Part shown: positions 1 to 8,808 of the stretch, in pieces
How the letters are laid out: each line of letters opens with the position of its first letter
Numbering within the stretch: position 1 is the stretch's first letter
Assembly (NCBI GenBank): GCA_012800515.1
Contig: JAAZJE010000012.1
Location: forward strand, 1 to 36,881
Origin: Clostridiaceae bacterium
Lineage (GTDB): Bacteria > Bacillota > Clostridia > Saccharofermentanales > Fastidiosipilaceae
Length of the DNA: 36,881 nt
Direction of reading: 5' to 3'
The notes under the pieces: model-generated
The model's database searches: none
Told to the model about the DNA's origin: nothing
The model's input: only the letters and a program-made list of their open reading frames with translations
Translations under genes and position numbers: made by a program

Positions 1-16
1 CAAAGGAGCTTCTTAA

Positions 17-58
17 ATAAAAACGCCCTCGACAGAAATACCATCTCTGTCAAGGACG
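17..58 (-). terminator. T-box intrinsic terminator
   Basis: On the minus strand GTCCTTGACAGA and TCTGTCGAGGGC form a long stem around a short loop, followed by GTTTTTATTT. This is the terminator hairpin that the T-box antiterminator displaces. The 5' arm lies a short distance after the T-box sequence, as in the standard architecture. Confidence 0.85.
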
Positions 59-322
59 AATAGGTGCGATTTTTGTTCGACACTATCCGCGGTGCCACCT
101 TGGTTCACAGTATGACCTGTGCGCTCAGCAGGATACCAACATATCCCGGGCAACTGACGTATGCCCCCACGTTGCAGAATACTCCGGGATATTCCCGTTT
201 GACTGCACCCTCAGCGGTCCATTTGACAACTTGTTTCTTGCCTGACTCTCAGCAGCGCAGGCTCTCTGTGAAGGCATCATTGCCGTTATTTCCGCCTCAA
301 CGGTTTGTGTATTAAGTTAGTT
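18..322 (-). promoter_or_regulatory. T-box riboswitch leader, probable tRNA-Trp (UGG) specifier
   Basis: On the minus strand the invariant T-box AAGGTGGCACCGCGG is at 101-87, followed by a terminator and T-run. Upstream is a Stem I-like region: the AGAGAGCCTG...CAGG apical hairpin (about 275-240), then AAATGGACCGCTGAG (224-210). This fits the usual GAA-NNN-ACC-NNTGAG context of the specifier loop, giving specifier UGG (221-219), which pairs with the CCA anticodon of tRNA-Trp. GGCGG near 296-292 can pair with CCGC next to the specifier to close Stem I. In this class uncharged tRNA stabilises the antiterminator. The controlled gene lies beyond base 1 on the minus strand, so trpS or a Trp biosynthesis or uptake gene is the inference. 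T-box identity is near certain; the specifier was assigned by eye. ORF 64-315 (+) is a shadow. Confidence 0.9.
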
Positions 323-326
323 CCAG

Positions 327-355
327 AGTTTAGCACTGCATTTCTCGGTTGTCAA
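327..355 (-). promoter_or_regulatory. Promoter of the T-box leader
   Basis: Reading leftward, TTGACA (355-350) is followed after exactly 17 nt by TAAACT (332-327). This is a perfect -35 box and a good -10 box for the housekeeping sigma factor. It lies just upstream of the T-box leader, so transcription would begin near 320. The -35 box overlaps one arm of a 9-bp inverted repeat. Confidence 0.75.
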
Positions 356-390
356 ATTGCGGGTTTCAACGCCTTCGCGCTCAATTTGAC
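351..390. repeat. 9-bp inverted repeat overlapping the T-box promoter
   Basis: GTCAAATTG (minus strand, 390-382) and CAATTTGAC (359-351) are perfect inverted copies 22 nt apart. The second arm overlaps the -35 TTGACA. The space between holds a small CGC-GAAG-GCG hairpin. It could be an operator, or a weak terminator for the deacylase gene without a T-run; nothing decides between these. Confidence 0.5.
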
Positions 391-422
391 TGAGGTACTA
401 CGGTTGTTTTTGAACACAAAGT

Positions 423-2018
423 TCATGATATGTTGTGGAGAATGATTTTCCCCGGGGTTAAACCGGAAAACCGCTTCTCATGCCAAACTACTTCTCCATT
501 TACAATAACGTAATCTAATCCGTCTGTTAATGCACAAGGATTGCTAAACGTTGCATTATCAAAAAAAGAACCCCAGTCGATTATTAAGATATCCGCGTCA
601 TATCCGCATCTAATAAAACCCTTAGATTTGAACCCTAATCGGCACGCGGGTAAACCTGTCATTTTATGAATCATCTTTTCAAGAGACAATAACTTGTTTT
701 CTCTCACATAGTAGTTGATAGCCCGAGGCATTGTTCCATAGGCACGTGGATGGCTTCTTTCATCAATTGCATAAGTTAAGCCATCCGTGCCGACAACTGT
801 ATTCTCATTCAAAATAACATCGAAAAGATTCTGCTGATTTAGGGTGTGAAAGGCTGCTAAACATTTACAGTTATTGATTATTAATGTGTCAAAGAATACA
901 TCCCAAGGATCCATTCCTCGAATGGTAGCGTGTTCAGCTATGGTTCTACCCTCTACTTCGGGTGTCGATGGCGCCATGGTGACTAGAATGCCATTCCATC
1001 CTCCTGAGTGCAGAAAAAAGTTTTCATATTGTGTATTTTCGTCTTCTATTTCGGATTTAATCTTCTTGCGGGTTGCACTGCTTTTTAATAGTTCAACTAG
1101 TGCTTCGGTTCCATTGTTAAAATACCAAGGGGGGATTACGGAGGAGAGTGATGTTTGATTCCAAAGGTAGGGATATTGATCACATGTCACGCAAACCCCT
1201 AATTCTGTTGCTTCATTTATGAGTCGGAGTGTCTCCCTTTGTAGTTTATGGTTTTGATATCCCATTACTTTGTGGTGGGAAATGCATACCGGTATATTAG
1301 CTTTACGTCCGATTTCTATCGCTTCTTGCACTGCCTCGACTACCATATTGGATTCATTCCGAATGTGAGAAGCATATATGCCACTAAAGGAAGCCGCAAC
1401 TTTCGCTAATTCGACCAATTCATTCGTATCCGCGTAACATCCGGGAGGGTATATCAATCCCGATGAGAGCCCGCCTGCTCCGCATTCCATTGCCTCTCGC
1501 AACAAATCTTTCATTTTTTCTAATTCTTCGTAAGTACACGCCCTCTTTTCAAAACCCATAACCGCTATGCGGAGAGCACTGTGTCCAACGAGAAGCTTAA
1601 CATTAGTTGTTTTAGGGACAGAAGAACAATAATCTAAAAAACGTTTGTAGCTCGACCAGTTAACCATGTCGTTAGGATAATCAGATGTTGCGATGGGGAA
1701 CATATTTTTCAAAAGTGGCAGCGTGCGAGGATTTGTTGGAGCGATTGATTGGCCACACTGACCGACCAATTCAGAAGTTATTCCCTGGGATGTTTTGCTA
1801 AGTCTTGTATAGTCTTTCCCAATCCTTAGATCGCCATGTGAGTGTGCATCAATAAACCCCGGACAGACAATTCTTCCCCTTGCATCTATTGTGCTTGAAG
1901 CGGATTCGTTTTCGGTAACGCATACAATTTTTCCTGACTTGACTCCAACACAACCAGGAAAAGGCGGTTCTCCCGTTCCATCAATGATTATGCCGTTAGT
2001 AATCAAAAGATCAAGCAC
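423..2018 (-). CDS. N-acyl-D-amino-acid deacylase (amidohydrolase family)
   Basis: A 531-residue metal-dependent hydrolase of the D-aminoacylase / N-acyl-D-glutamate deacylase family, which removes the acyl group from N-acyl-D-amino acids in the cytoplasm. Visible features are the N-terminal beta-sandwich start (LLITNGIIIDGTGE), the metal-binding HxH in DAHSHGD (H59, H61), the family cysteine in VGQCGQSIAP (C88), ASHIRNE and ISHHK histidines, and the late VGTDGL...HPRAYGTMPR motif. Length matches the family. The start is GTG at 2018, 6 nt after AGGAGG (2030-2025). It lies 35 nt behind the 3' end of tRNA-Leu and may be read from that promoter, since I see no closer one. By eye the gene is clearly more AT-rich than its neighbours and uses codons such as ATA and AAT freely, suggesting later acquisition. 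The exact substrate cannot be told from sequence. Confidence 0.88.
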   Translation of the reverse strand: MLDLLITNGIIIDGTGEPPFPGCVGVKSGKIVCVTENESASSTIDARGRIVCPGFIDAHSHGDLRIGKDYTRLSKTSQGITSELVGQCGQSIAPTNPRTLPLLKNMFPIATSDYPNDMVNWSSYKRFLDYCSSVPKTTNVKLLVGHSALRIAVMGFEKRACTYEELEKMKDLLREAMECGAGGLSSGLIYPPGCYADTNELVELAKVAASFSGIYASHIRNESNMVVEAVQEAIEIGRKANIPVCISHHKVMGYQNHKLQRETLRLINEATELGVCVTCDQYPYLWNQTSLSSVIPPWYFNNGTEALVELLKSSATRKKIKSEIEDENTQYENFFLHSGGWNGILVTMAPSTPEVEGRTIAEHATIRGMDPWDVFFDTLIINNCKCLAAFHTLNQQNLFDVILNENTVVGTDGLTYAIDERSHPRAYGTMPRAINYYVRENKLLSLEKMIHKMTGLPACRLGFKSKGFIRCGYDADILIIDWGSFFDNATFSNPCALTDGLDYVIVNGEVVWHEKRFSGLTPGKIILHNIS

Positions 2019-2053
2019 AACACACCTCCTACACGAAAATCGGTTAAATCTTT

Positions 2054-2136
<83 letters not shown>

Positions 2137-2148
2137 ATGACGAAAGGT

Positions 2149-2176
2149 ATTGTAGCACAAACTACAGTTTTGCCAA
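2149..2176 (-). promoter_or_regulatory. Promoter of tRNA-Leu
   Basis: TTGGCA (2176-2171), a 16-nt spacer, then TGTGCTACAAT containing -10 TACAAT (2154-2149) with an extended TGn element. Transcription would start a few bases before the mature tRNA 5' end at 2136. The deacylase gene downstream may share this promoter. Confidence 0.75.
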
Positions 2177-2257
2177 CAGCGCCGGCACAGCGCCGGCAAA
2201 TTAACCGCTCCTGAGAGCCGCAACCGTCCGTGCGCATCGTGCGTTCCGCCGCTACGG

Positions 2258-5056
2258 CTACTCCGCCCGCAACGCCGCCACCGGATCCTTGCGCGCCGCT
2301 TTGCGCGCCGGAATCAATCCGCTGATTACCGTCAGCACCAGGCTCAGCAGAATCAGAATGATCGCCCCCAATGGCGGTAAAATCGCGTTAACCGACGTGG
2401 TACCGGCCAGCGAATGAATCAACATATTGATCGGTGTCAAAAGCAGGAGCGTCACGCCGATGCCGATCAGTCCCGACATCAGGCCGATAATAAAGGTCTC
2501 GGCATTGAAGACCTGGGAGATATTCCCCTTCGACGCGCCGATCGCCCGCAAAATACCGATCTCCTTCGTGCGCTCCAGCACGGATATATACGTAATCACT
2601 CCGATCATAATCGAAGAAACCACCAACGATACCGCGACAAAGGCGATCAGGACGTAAGTGATAACGTTGACGATCGTTGTCACCGTAGACATGAGCAGGC
2701 CGACGTAATCCGTGTAAGTAACCCTGTTCTCCTCACTCTCGTCCTTGTTATACGCCTCAATCGCCGCCGCAACGCCGTCCTTATCTTCAAAGCTGTCGAC
2801 ATAAATGCTGATCGCCGTCGGCGCATCCCGGCTGATCACCCCGAAAGTCGAGAGATTGTCCTTCAGAGTTCCCGGCGAAACATAAGCCTCATACATGCCC
2901 AACCGTGCTTTCTCATCCAGTTGTCGCATGATTTGGTCGAACATCGCGATCAATTCAGCCTCCGTCCTTTGCGCCAATTCCCGGGCATAGGCCGGGTCTT
3001 TTGGCCGCGCTGACGACAGAACCTTCCGCGCCATCTTTGCTTTGTCGCTCATACCCAGCGACTTGATAAAGACGGTCAGATCTTCCAGCTTCATAGCGTT
3101 GGTTTCCGGCGCGAAGCTCAGACCGGTCAGCACATTTCGCCCCGGATCGGCCGCCTGCGCCAAAGCGACAGGACTGTTGTTATTGTAATTGATCAGATAA
3201 TCGGTCAACGCCTTGGTGTAGCCGACGACCGACGTAATAATATTCGTGTCCCGACTGTTGGCGCGAATTACGCCGCTGATCTTGAGCTGCAGTGCCTCGG
3301 CCATCATCCGTTCGACACTCTCCGTCTCATAGCCGATATGCGAGAAAGTTCCGTCGGTCTTCCGCTCGTACTCCGCCCCGGCCGGCACCACGTAAAACAC
3401 CTGCTCCAGCACCGCCGCATAGTCGAGCTTTCTCTGCTCAAGCTCCAGCTTCTCGCCGCTGTCGACCCGCGCCAGCAAATCGCGATACTCCGCCGTCGGC
3501 AGGAGCCCCAACTCATACAAACGATTCGTTGAAATCTCGTTCGTCTCATCGAGCACCAGCACCGCTTCGTCGTACTTTGTCGGCCACTCCCCCGCCAACA
3601 ACGAATAATTGTCCGATACCGCGCTACCGATCAGTTCCTCCCCCACTCCGGGGAGCAATTCCGAGAAATTGCCTCTGCTGAAGCCCGGCACCGCATCCAT
3701 ACCCGGCATTTCCGTGTCGTTGAAGTCGTGCTCTTCCCCGAACGAGCCGGTCGTGCGGAAATCCCGTCCGTCCGCATTCACCACCGTTCCATCCGGATCA
3801 TAACTGAAAACCGTGAACTTCGGCTTATAAGAATAGACTATTCCGTTCTGTCCGATATGTTTATGGATCTCCCGACTCGGATCATCCAAATATTTCTTAA
3901 ACGCCGTCAGATTATTCGTGCGGATACTCGAACTGAGCTGCGAAGTTATCAACAGACGCCGATCGTTCGTATAAACGCCGTCCAACTCGTGTCCGACCTC
4001 GGCGCGATCGAATCTCCTGCGTTGCAGGTCCATAATCTCCGACATATCAAAGGTCTCGGCCGAAATCGTAATCGGATAGGACGACATCGTCTCCTTTTGC
4101 ACATCGACAATGTAACTGTTCACTCCGTTCGACAAAGACAAAATCAAGGCGATGCCGATAATGCCGATGGAGCCGGCAAACGAAGTCAAAAACGTGCGCC
4201 CCTTCTTCGTCCGTAAATTATTGAAACTCAGAGTCAAAGCCGTCCAAAACGACATTGAGGTCTGCGCCTTGCGCTTAAATCTCCCGTCCGCTCGCAAAGC
4301 CCGATGTGCCGACTTCCCGCTTCTCCTCGCCTTCTTTGCGACTTCATCCGCCGCCGACGTCGCTTCGGCCACCACCGGCTCATAGGGATCCGTATCGCCG
4401 ATCACTTCGCCGTCGCGCAGACTGATCGTGCGAGTCGCGTACCTATCCGCCCACTCCCGATTATGCGTAACCATAACAACCAGGCGCTCTTTCGCCACTT
4501 CCTTCAGTAAATCCAGCACCTGCACGCCGGTCTCATAATCCAAGGCTCCCGTAGGCTCGTCCGCCAACAGAATATCCGGATTATTTACCAAGGCCCGGGC
4601 GATCGCCACGCGCTGCATCTGACCGCCGGACATCTGATTCGGCCGCTTATGAGCCTGATCGCGCAAGTCAACCGCCTCCAACGCCTCCAGCGCCCGCCGA
4701 CGACGTTCCGCCCGCGACACTCCGGACAGCGTCAGCGCCAACTCAACATTGGCCAGAATCGACTGATGCTGAATCAGATTGTAATTTTGAAAAACAAAAC
4801 CTATTGAGTGATTGCGATACGTATCCCAATCGCGATCGCGATAACGCTTCGTCGATACCCCGTTGATCAGCAGATCGCCGCTGTCGTAGCGATCCAGGCC
4901 GCCGATCACATTGAGCAATGTTGTCTTGCCGGAGCCGCTCGGCCCCAGCACCGCGACAAATTCATTTGCGCGCAGAGTCAGACTCACCCCGTTCAGGGCC
5001 GTCTGCACCAGATCCCCGGTGCGGTAGATCTTACTAATATTCACCAACTGTAACAT
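2258..5056 (-). CDS. ABC transporter, fused ATPase and FtsX-type permease (MacB-like)
   Basis: 932 residues. Residues 1 to about 225 are an ABC ATPase of the LolD/MacB class: Walker A GPSGSGKTT (about 39-47), signature MSGGQMQRVAIARAL, Walker B DILLADEPTGALD, and a switch His in VMVTHNRE. A linker with basic stretches follows, then a membrane segment (about 285-305, GSIGIIGIALILSLSNG), a large extracytoplasmic domain (about 310-775), and three C-terminal membrane segments ending in the FtsX-like LIPARKAARKDPVAALR. Such transporters work by mechanotransmission, exporting peptides or lipoproteins or driving envelope processes, and usually act as dimers; the substrate is unknown. The single chain carries both ATPase and permease. 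The ATG (5056) sits 2 nt after the recD2 stop, with GGAG inside the end of recD2, so the genes are translationally coupled. Several short GC-rich inverted repeats follow the stop, but no T-run. Confidence 0.92.
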   Translation of the reverse strand: MLQLVNISKIYRTGDLVQTALNGVSLTLRANEFVAVLGPSGSGKTTLLNVIGGLDRYDSGDLLINGVSTKRYRDRDWDTYRNHSIGFVFQNYNLIQHQSILANVELALTLSGVSRAERRRRALEALEAVDLRDQAHKRPNQMSGGQMQRVAIARALVNNPDILLADEPTGALDYETGVQVLDLLKEVAKERLVVMVTHNREWADRYATRTISLRDGEVIGDTDPYEPVVAEATSAADEVAKKARRSGKSAHRALRADGRFKRKAQTSMSFWTALTLSFNNLRTKKGRTFLTSFAGSIGIIGIALILSLSNGVNSYIVDVQKETMSSYPITISAETFDMSEIMDLQRRRFDRAEVGHELDGVYTNDRRLLITSQLSSSIRTNNLTAFKKYLDDPSREIHKHIGQNGIVYSYKPKFTVFSYDPDGTVVNADGRDFRTTGSFGEEHDFNDTEMPGMDAVPGFSRGNFSELLPGVGEELIGSAVSDNYSLLAGEWPTKYDEAVLVLDETNEISTNRLYELGLLPTAEYRDLLARVDSGEKLELEQRKLDYAAVLEQVFYVVPAGAEYERKTDGTFSHIGYETESVERMMAEALQLKISGVIRANSRDTNIITSVVGYTKALTDYLINYNNNSPVALAQAADPGRNVLTGLSFAPETNAMKLEDLTVFIKSLGMSDKAKMARKVLSSARPKDPAYARELAQRTEAELIAMFDQIMRQLDEKARLGMYEAYVSPGTLKDNLSTFGVISRDAPTAISIYVDSFEDKDGVAAAIEAYNKDESEENRVTYTDYVGLLMSTVTTIVNVITYVLIAFVAVSLVVSSIMIGVITYISVLERTKEIGILRAIGASKGNISQVFNAETFIIGLMSGLIGIGVTLLLLTPINMLIHSLAGTTSVNAILPPLGAIILILLSLVLTVISGLIPARKAARKDPVAALRAE

Positions 5057-5058
5057 AA

Positions 5059-7497
5059 TTACTCCTGTTGTTCCGCTTCTTCAGTAAAGCGGGATTCCGC
5101 CTCCGCTCTGAACTCGGCATCACTCAGCATCTCGCCCAGAGAGGTGTAGCGCTCTGCCGCGTCCGGCGTCCTGATCGCCCGACCGATCGCCGAACGCTGC
5201 CCGACAAAATGTGCCTCGCGCTTGGCTCGGGTCAGCGCCGTGTAGAGCAGGTCACGCTTCAGCAGGACATAATGCCCGTCGAGCAGAACGATGATTACTG
5301 CGGCATATTCGCTGCCCTGCGCCTTATGCACCGTCGAGGCATAGGCTAATTGCAGGTCGACCGCGTCTTCGCTTCTGTAAATAAAAGAGACTCCGTCGAA
5401 TTTGACGATCATTCCGGCACCGTCCTCATCGGTAAAGCAACCGCTGACATAACCGATATCGCCGTTATTCAGATCGTATATCTCCCCTTTTGTATCGTTC
5501 CTTTGGCGATTACGCGTCTGCATCAGTTTGTCGCCCGGACGCCATTTCTGTCCGCCCAGCGTGACCTCGGTAGCGCCTCTGCGCGGCGGGTTCATCATCT
5601 CGCGCAGCATATGATTGAGCGCGAAAACTCCCGCCGCCGGTCGCGTCTCCACCCGCCCCTTATCGCCGCGTATCGGCACCAGTACCAACACCTCGTCCAG
5701 ACCGTATTTTTCGACCAGCCGCGGGTAGAGTTTTCTAATCAGATCCGCCGCTTCTTCGTTGTTAACGGCGGCATGATATTCGCAATTCGCGCCGAAGCGG
5801 ATATTCTCACCGATACTGACCCGCTCGGCATTGGCCGGAATCAGCGACTCCTCGTCCTGGCGGAAATTCCGCGACAGGTAGACGGTCGGCAAGACATCGG
5901 CACGGAGCATATCCGCCAACACATTCCCCGCCCCGATCGCCGGCAGCTGGCGCGGATCGCCGACCAGAACAACGCGGGTTCCGGGACGGATCTCACTCAG
6001 CAGAAGCGCCGCCAACACGGTATTGATCATCGAGACCTCATCGACGATGACCAAGTCGTAGTCACCGAGCCGGTACTCCTCCCCGGCGGCAACCGTCTCA
6101 TACAGCTCGCGACTCACTCCCGTTCGGGCAATCCGTTCGAGACCCGGCAATTCCTGAATACGCTGCACCTCGAGATTAATCACCGCTCCCTCTTCGCGGT
6201 AAAGCAACTCGGAAGGCGAATCGGGCAGGTTCAAAATGCCTAAGGCGCGGTGTATCGTCTGTGCCGGATAGCCGGTTTGATCCGCCATGCGTCGGGCGGC
6301 GCGACCGGTCGGCGCGCAGAGTAGCGCCTGCTTAGGTGCCAGAGCCGCAATAAGTAGCTTAAGGGCTGTGGTCTTACCGCTACCCGCTCCGCCGGTCAGG
6401 ATCAGGAAGGGCGACTTATTCAACATCTCGGCCGCGGCAATCTGCTCCGCACTGGGTTCAACGCCCAAAGAACGTGCCGCCGCATCCAGATCCGCTCGCC
6501 ACTTAGTCGCGGGTCGGCTCTCGACCTCGGCCGCGGACAGCTTAATAAGCACATCCGCCAGAGACAACTCAAAACGCAACATCGAACGTTGATAACATCT
6601 GTCCGGCGGTAAATGGAGCATATACGAGCGGCGAATCAGCAGATCCAATATCTGCTTAATTCCATTATTGTATGGGTCGGGATAAGTCTCGCTTTGCAGA
6701 CGCTCGGACACCACTCGGGCGAGCAGTCTCTCCGGCGCGTAACAGTTGCCGTATTCCTGGCTACGTCGCATGTAATAATTGATTGCCGCCGCGATGCGCT
6801 TGGGATCCGATTCGGAAATTCCGTTCGCCCGGGCAATACGATCCGCGGTCGCAAAGCCGACTCCGATGCGCGCCTTCGTCAATTCATACGGATTCTCACT
6901 TATCACCTGCTGAGGATTATCAAAGGCGGCGGCGATCCGAACCGCCAGGCGCGGCGAGACCCCGTAAGGTGCCAAATTGCCGATTACCGATCGCAATTTG
7001 GACGTTTCGTTAAAGGTCACGCTTATCGCCTCAGCCTTTTTGCTCAGGCCGCGGATTTTCGCCAGCTTTTCCGGCTGTTCGGCAATTACTTCGTATGTTT
7101 TCTCACCGAAACGTTCGACAATCCGCTCGGCGGTTTTTATTCCCACGCCCTTGAAGAGTCCGGAACTTAAATAGGCAATCATCCCGGCGCGATTGTATGG
7201 TAGATTAATCAGGGCGCAATCCGACCGGAATGTCCAGCCGTATTGATTGGAGTGCCAGTTCCCGTGGTAATCGATCAGATGATTGGACTCGGGCAGATCG
7301 GTTCCCGATACTCTGAATTCGGAGATTCGCGCTCCGTCCGGCAGGGTAATTTCCGTCTCACTCTCAACGATCCAGACCGACCAGTCGCCGCGTCTGGTCA
7401 CACATTCCACCGGCCGGCCGCTGACCACTTCGCCGGTCTTGATTGCATATTCGCCCGACGTGCGTTCCGCGTCGGAAGGCGTTGTATATACGAACAT
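5059..7497 (-). CDS. recD2: RecD2-type ATP-dependent DNA helicase
   Basis: An SF1B 5'-3' helicase of the RecD2 (RecD-like, RecBC-independent) family. Ordered motifs: an N-terminal OB-like region, tandem helix-hairpin-helix elements (GIKTAERIVERFG and following, about residues 115-200), Walker A TGGAGSGKTT (about 370), PTGRAARR (motif Ia), VIVDEVSMI (II), VGDPRQLPAIGAGNVL (III), LSRNFRQ (IV), VHKAQGSEY (V) and YTALTRAKR (VI). The track starts at GTG 7503, but AAGGGG is then adjacent to the start codon. ATG 7497, two codons later, has it 5 nt upstream and is preferred (812 residues). Family role: DNA repair and recombination, with mismatch and replication-fork functions proposed. The ABC transporter gene follows within 2 nt. 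Confidence 0.95.
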   Translation of the reverse strand: MFVYTTPSDAERTSGEYAIKTGEVVSGRPVECVTRRGDWSVWIVESETEITLPDGARISEFRVSGTDLPESNHLIDYHGNWHSNQYGWTFRSDCALINLPYNRAGMIAYLSSGLFKGVGIKTAERIVERFGEKTYEVIAEQPEKLAKIRGLSKKAEAISVTFNETSKLRSVIGNLAPYGVSPRLAVRIAAAFDNPQQVISENPYELTKARIGVGFATADRIARANGISESDPKRIAAAINYYMRRSQEYGNCYAPERLLARVVSERLQSETYPDPYNNGIKQILDLLIRRSYMLHLPPDRCYQRSMLRFELSLADVLIKLSAAEVESRPATKWRADLDAAARSLGVEPSAEQIAAAEMLNKSPFLILTGGAGSGKTTALKLLIAALAPKQALLCAPTGRAARRMADQTGYPAQTIHRALGILNLPDSPSELLYREEGAVINLEVQRIQELPGLERIARTGVSRELYETVAAGEEYRLGDYDLVIVDEVSMINTVLAALLLSEIRPGTRVVLVGDPRQLPAIGAGNVLADMLRADVLPTVYLSRNFRQDEESLIPANAERVSIGENIRFGANCEYHAAVNNEEAADLIRKLYPRLVEKYGLDEVLVLVPIRGDKGRVETRPAAGVFALNHMLREMMNPPRRGATEVTLGGQKWRPGDKLMQTRNRQRNDTKGEIYDLNNGDIGYVSGCFTDEDGAGMIVKFDGVSFIYRSEDAVDLQLAYASTVHKAQGSEYAAVIIVLLDGHYVLLKRDLLYTALTRAKREAHFVGQRSAIGRAIRTPDAAERYTSLGEMLSDAEFRAEAESRFTEEAEQQE

Positions 7498-7515
7498 TTT
7501 CACCCCTTTCCGCTA

Positions 7516-7521
7516 ATTATA
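7516..7521 (-). promoter_or_regulatory. Candidate -10 box for recD2
   Basis: A perfect TATAAT on the minus strand (7521-7516), about 18 bp before the recD2 ATG at 7497. The -35 side (TTTGTG or nearby) is weak. The implied leader is very short, but would still contain GGAAAGGGG. Confidence 0.5.
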
Positions 7522-7588
7522 CCAGCTTAGCCCCTACCACAAAGGCCATTTATATGGTAAATTATGTCTCCGTGAGGAGAATGTAATC

Positions 7589-8692
7589 TTGATTAGAATT
7601 AAATTTAGTAAATCCGTTCCGCCGCTGGCCGGTGTATTGGCCGTAGTGCTGTTTCTGCTCGCCCTAACCCTCATCGACGGTAGCAAAGTTAATCTCAATC
7701 CGGGGACTTCGCACGGACAACCAGAGATTTCCTCGCCCATATCTTCCCCGTCTCTGACAACATCACCGTCGCCCAAACCCACGTCTTCGCCGACACCGAC
7801 ACTATCTCCTTCTGATCCTTCGACATCGACAAGCACCGGCGAGAATACGCATACGTCCGGCGAATCCGACTCCTCATCCGAACCAGACCCGTCCGGCGAC
7901 CCCGCTTCGACGACAAACGCCCCTCCGCTGCCAACCTCCGACCCAATCCTCAGTCGCCCGATTAAAGAACGCTTTGCGGATCTCCACAACTATAACAATA
8001 AACAATTTGGATGGACGGTTTACCCGCAAATTAATCTGCCGAACAATCCGAATTTCTATAGTTCCGTCTCTCACAGTCCCGACCAAGAAAGTAAACGTCT
8101 CTATCTGACCTTCAATCTCGGCTACGACCACGACGACAATACCATCAAGATCCTCGACACGCTCAAGGCAAAAAAAGTTCCGGCAGCCTTTTTTATTGAC
8201 AGCTTCTTCACCCGGAGATACCTCGAGCATTGCCAAAGAATACTCGACGACAACCACATTATCGCTAACCATACCATCCTACACAACAACCAGGTCACCT
8301 TCTTACAGCAGGGAAATCTCGACAGGGTCATCACCGAAGCGATCCGATTGGACGAGCTTTTCTTGGAGACATACGGCAAACCGATGACAAAAATGATCCG
8401 TCCCCCGTCCGGAGAATGGAGTCAACGCCTGCTGGAGGTCTATCGTCGTCTGGGTTATGCCACAGTCATGTACAGCGTAGCTTATACCGACTGGGATGTT
8501 AATAACCAGCCCGATCCCGCAGAGTCTCTCGAAGACCTCATGGAACAAATTCATCCCGGAGCAATTATTCTTCTCCACCCGATGGGAAGCACTAATGTGA
8601 CCATCATGGGCGACTTCATCGACCGTTGCCGCGCGGAAAGATATGAATTCCTGTCGCTGACAGAGATCCCCGGACTGGTCTACGAACACTGA
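7589..8692 (+). CDS. PdaA-like polysaccharide deacetylase (CE4), membrane-anchored, motif 1 altered
   Basis: 367 residues. A membrane anchor (about 11-27, LAGVLAVVLFLLALTL) is followed by a Ser/Thr/Pro-rich linker (about 35-120, SPSPKPTSSPTPT type), then a NodB-fold domain closest in pattern to the PdaA peptidoglycan N-acetylmuramic deacetylases (QFGWTVYP; IANHTILHN; MIRPPSGEWS; VAYTDWDVNN; GAIILLHP). The metal-binding HxxxH (NHTILH) and RPPSG are kept, but motif 1, normally TFDNGYE or TFDDG, reads TFNLGYD, so the usual catalytic Asp is Asn. Activity is therefore uncertain. The start is TTG 7589, 8 nt after AGGAGA; the ATG at 7581 is followed at once by TAA. It acts outside the membrane, presumably on peptidoglycan, and is divergent from recD2. 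Confidence 0.88.
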   Translation: MIRIKFSKSVPPLAGVLAVVLFLLALTLIDGSKVNLNPGTSHGQPEISSPISSPSLTTSPSPKPTSSPTPTLSPSDPSTSTSTGENTHTSGESDSSSEPDPSGDPASTTNAPPLPTSDPILSRPIKERFADLHNYNNKQFGWTVYPQINLPNNPNFYSSVSHSPDQESKRLYLTFNLGYDHDDNTIKILDTLKAKKVPAAFFIDSFFTRRYLEHCQRILDDNHIIANHTILHNNQVTFLQQGNLDRVITEAIRLDELFLETYGKPMTKMIRPPSGEWSQRLLEVYRRLGYATVMYSVAYTDWDVNNQPDPAESLEDLMEQIHPGAIILLHPMGSTNVTIMGDFIDRCRAERYEFLSLTEIPGLVYEH

Positions 8693-8761
8693 TTTAATGC
8701 AACCGCTCGTCCGGCACGATACGTGATTGATGCGACACCCGTTTAACGCAGCGACAATGGA

Positions 8762-8773
8762 TTGTGCTACAAT
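8762..8773 (+). promoter_or_regulatory. Extended -10 promoter of the phosphoribosyltransferase-prfC-LicD group
   Basis: TTGTGCTACAAT carries a TGn extension and TACAAT (8768-8773), 35 bp before the ATG at 8809. No good -35 is visible, as expected for an extended -10 promoter. The same 12-mer forms the tRNA-Leu promoter on the other strand (2160-2149). Confidence 0.6.
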
Positions 8774-8808
8774 GAACGACGAAGATTTTGCTAAGGATTG
8801 GTGATCGG

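Noticed and set aside
64-315. ORF of 83 aa on the + strand
   Set aside because: It lies antisense to the T-box leader, has no ribosome-binding site worth the name and no recognisable protein pattern.
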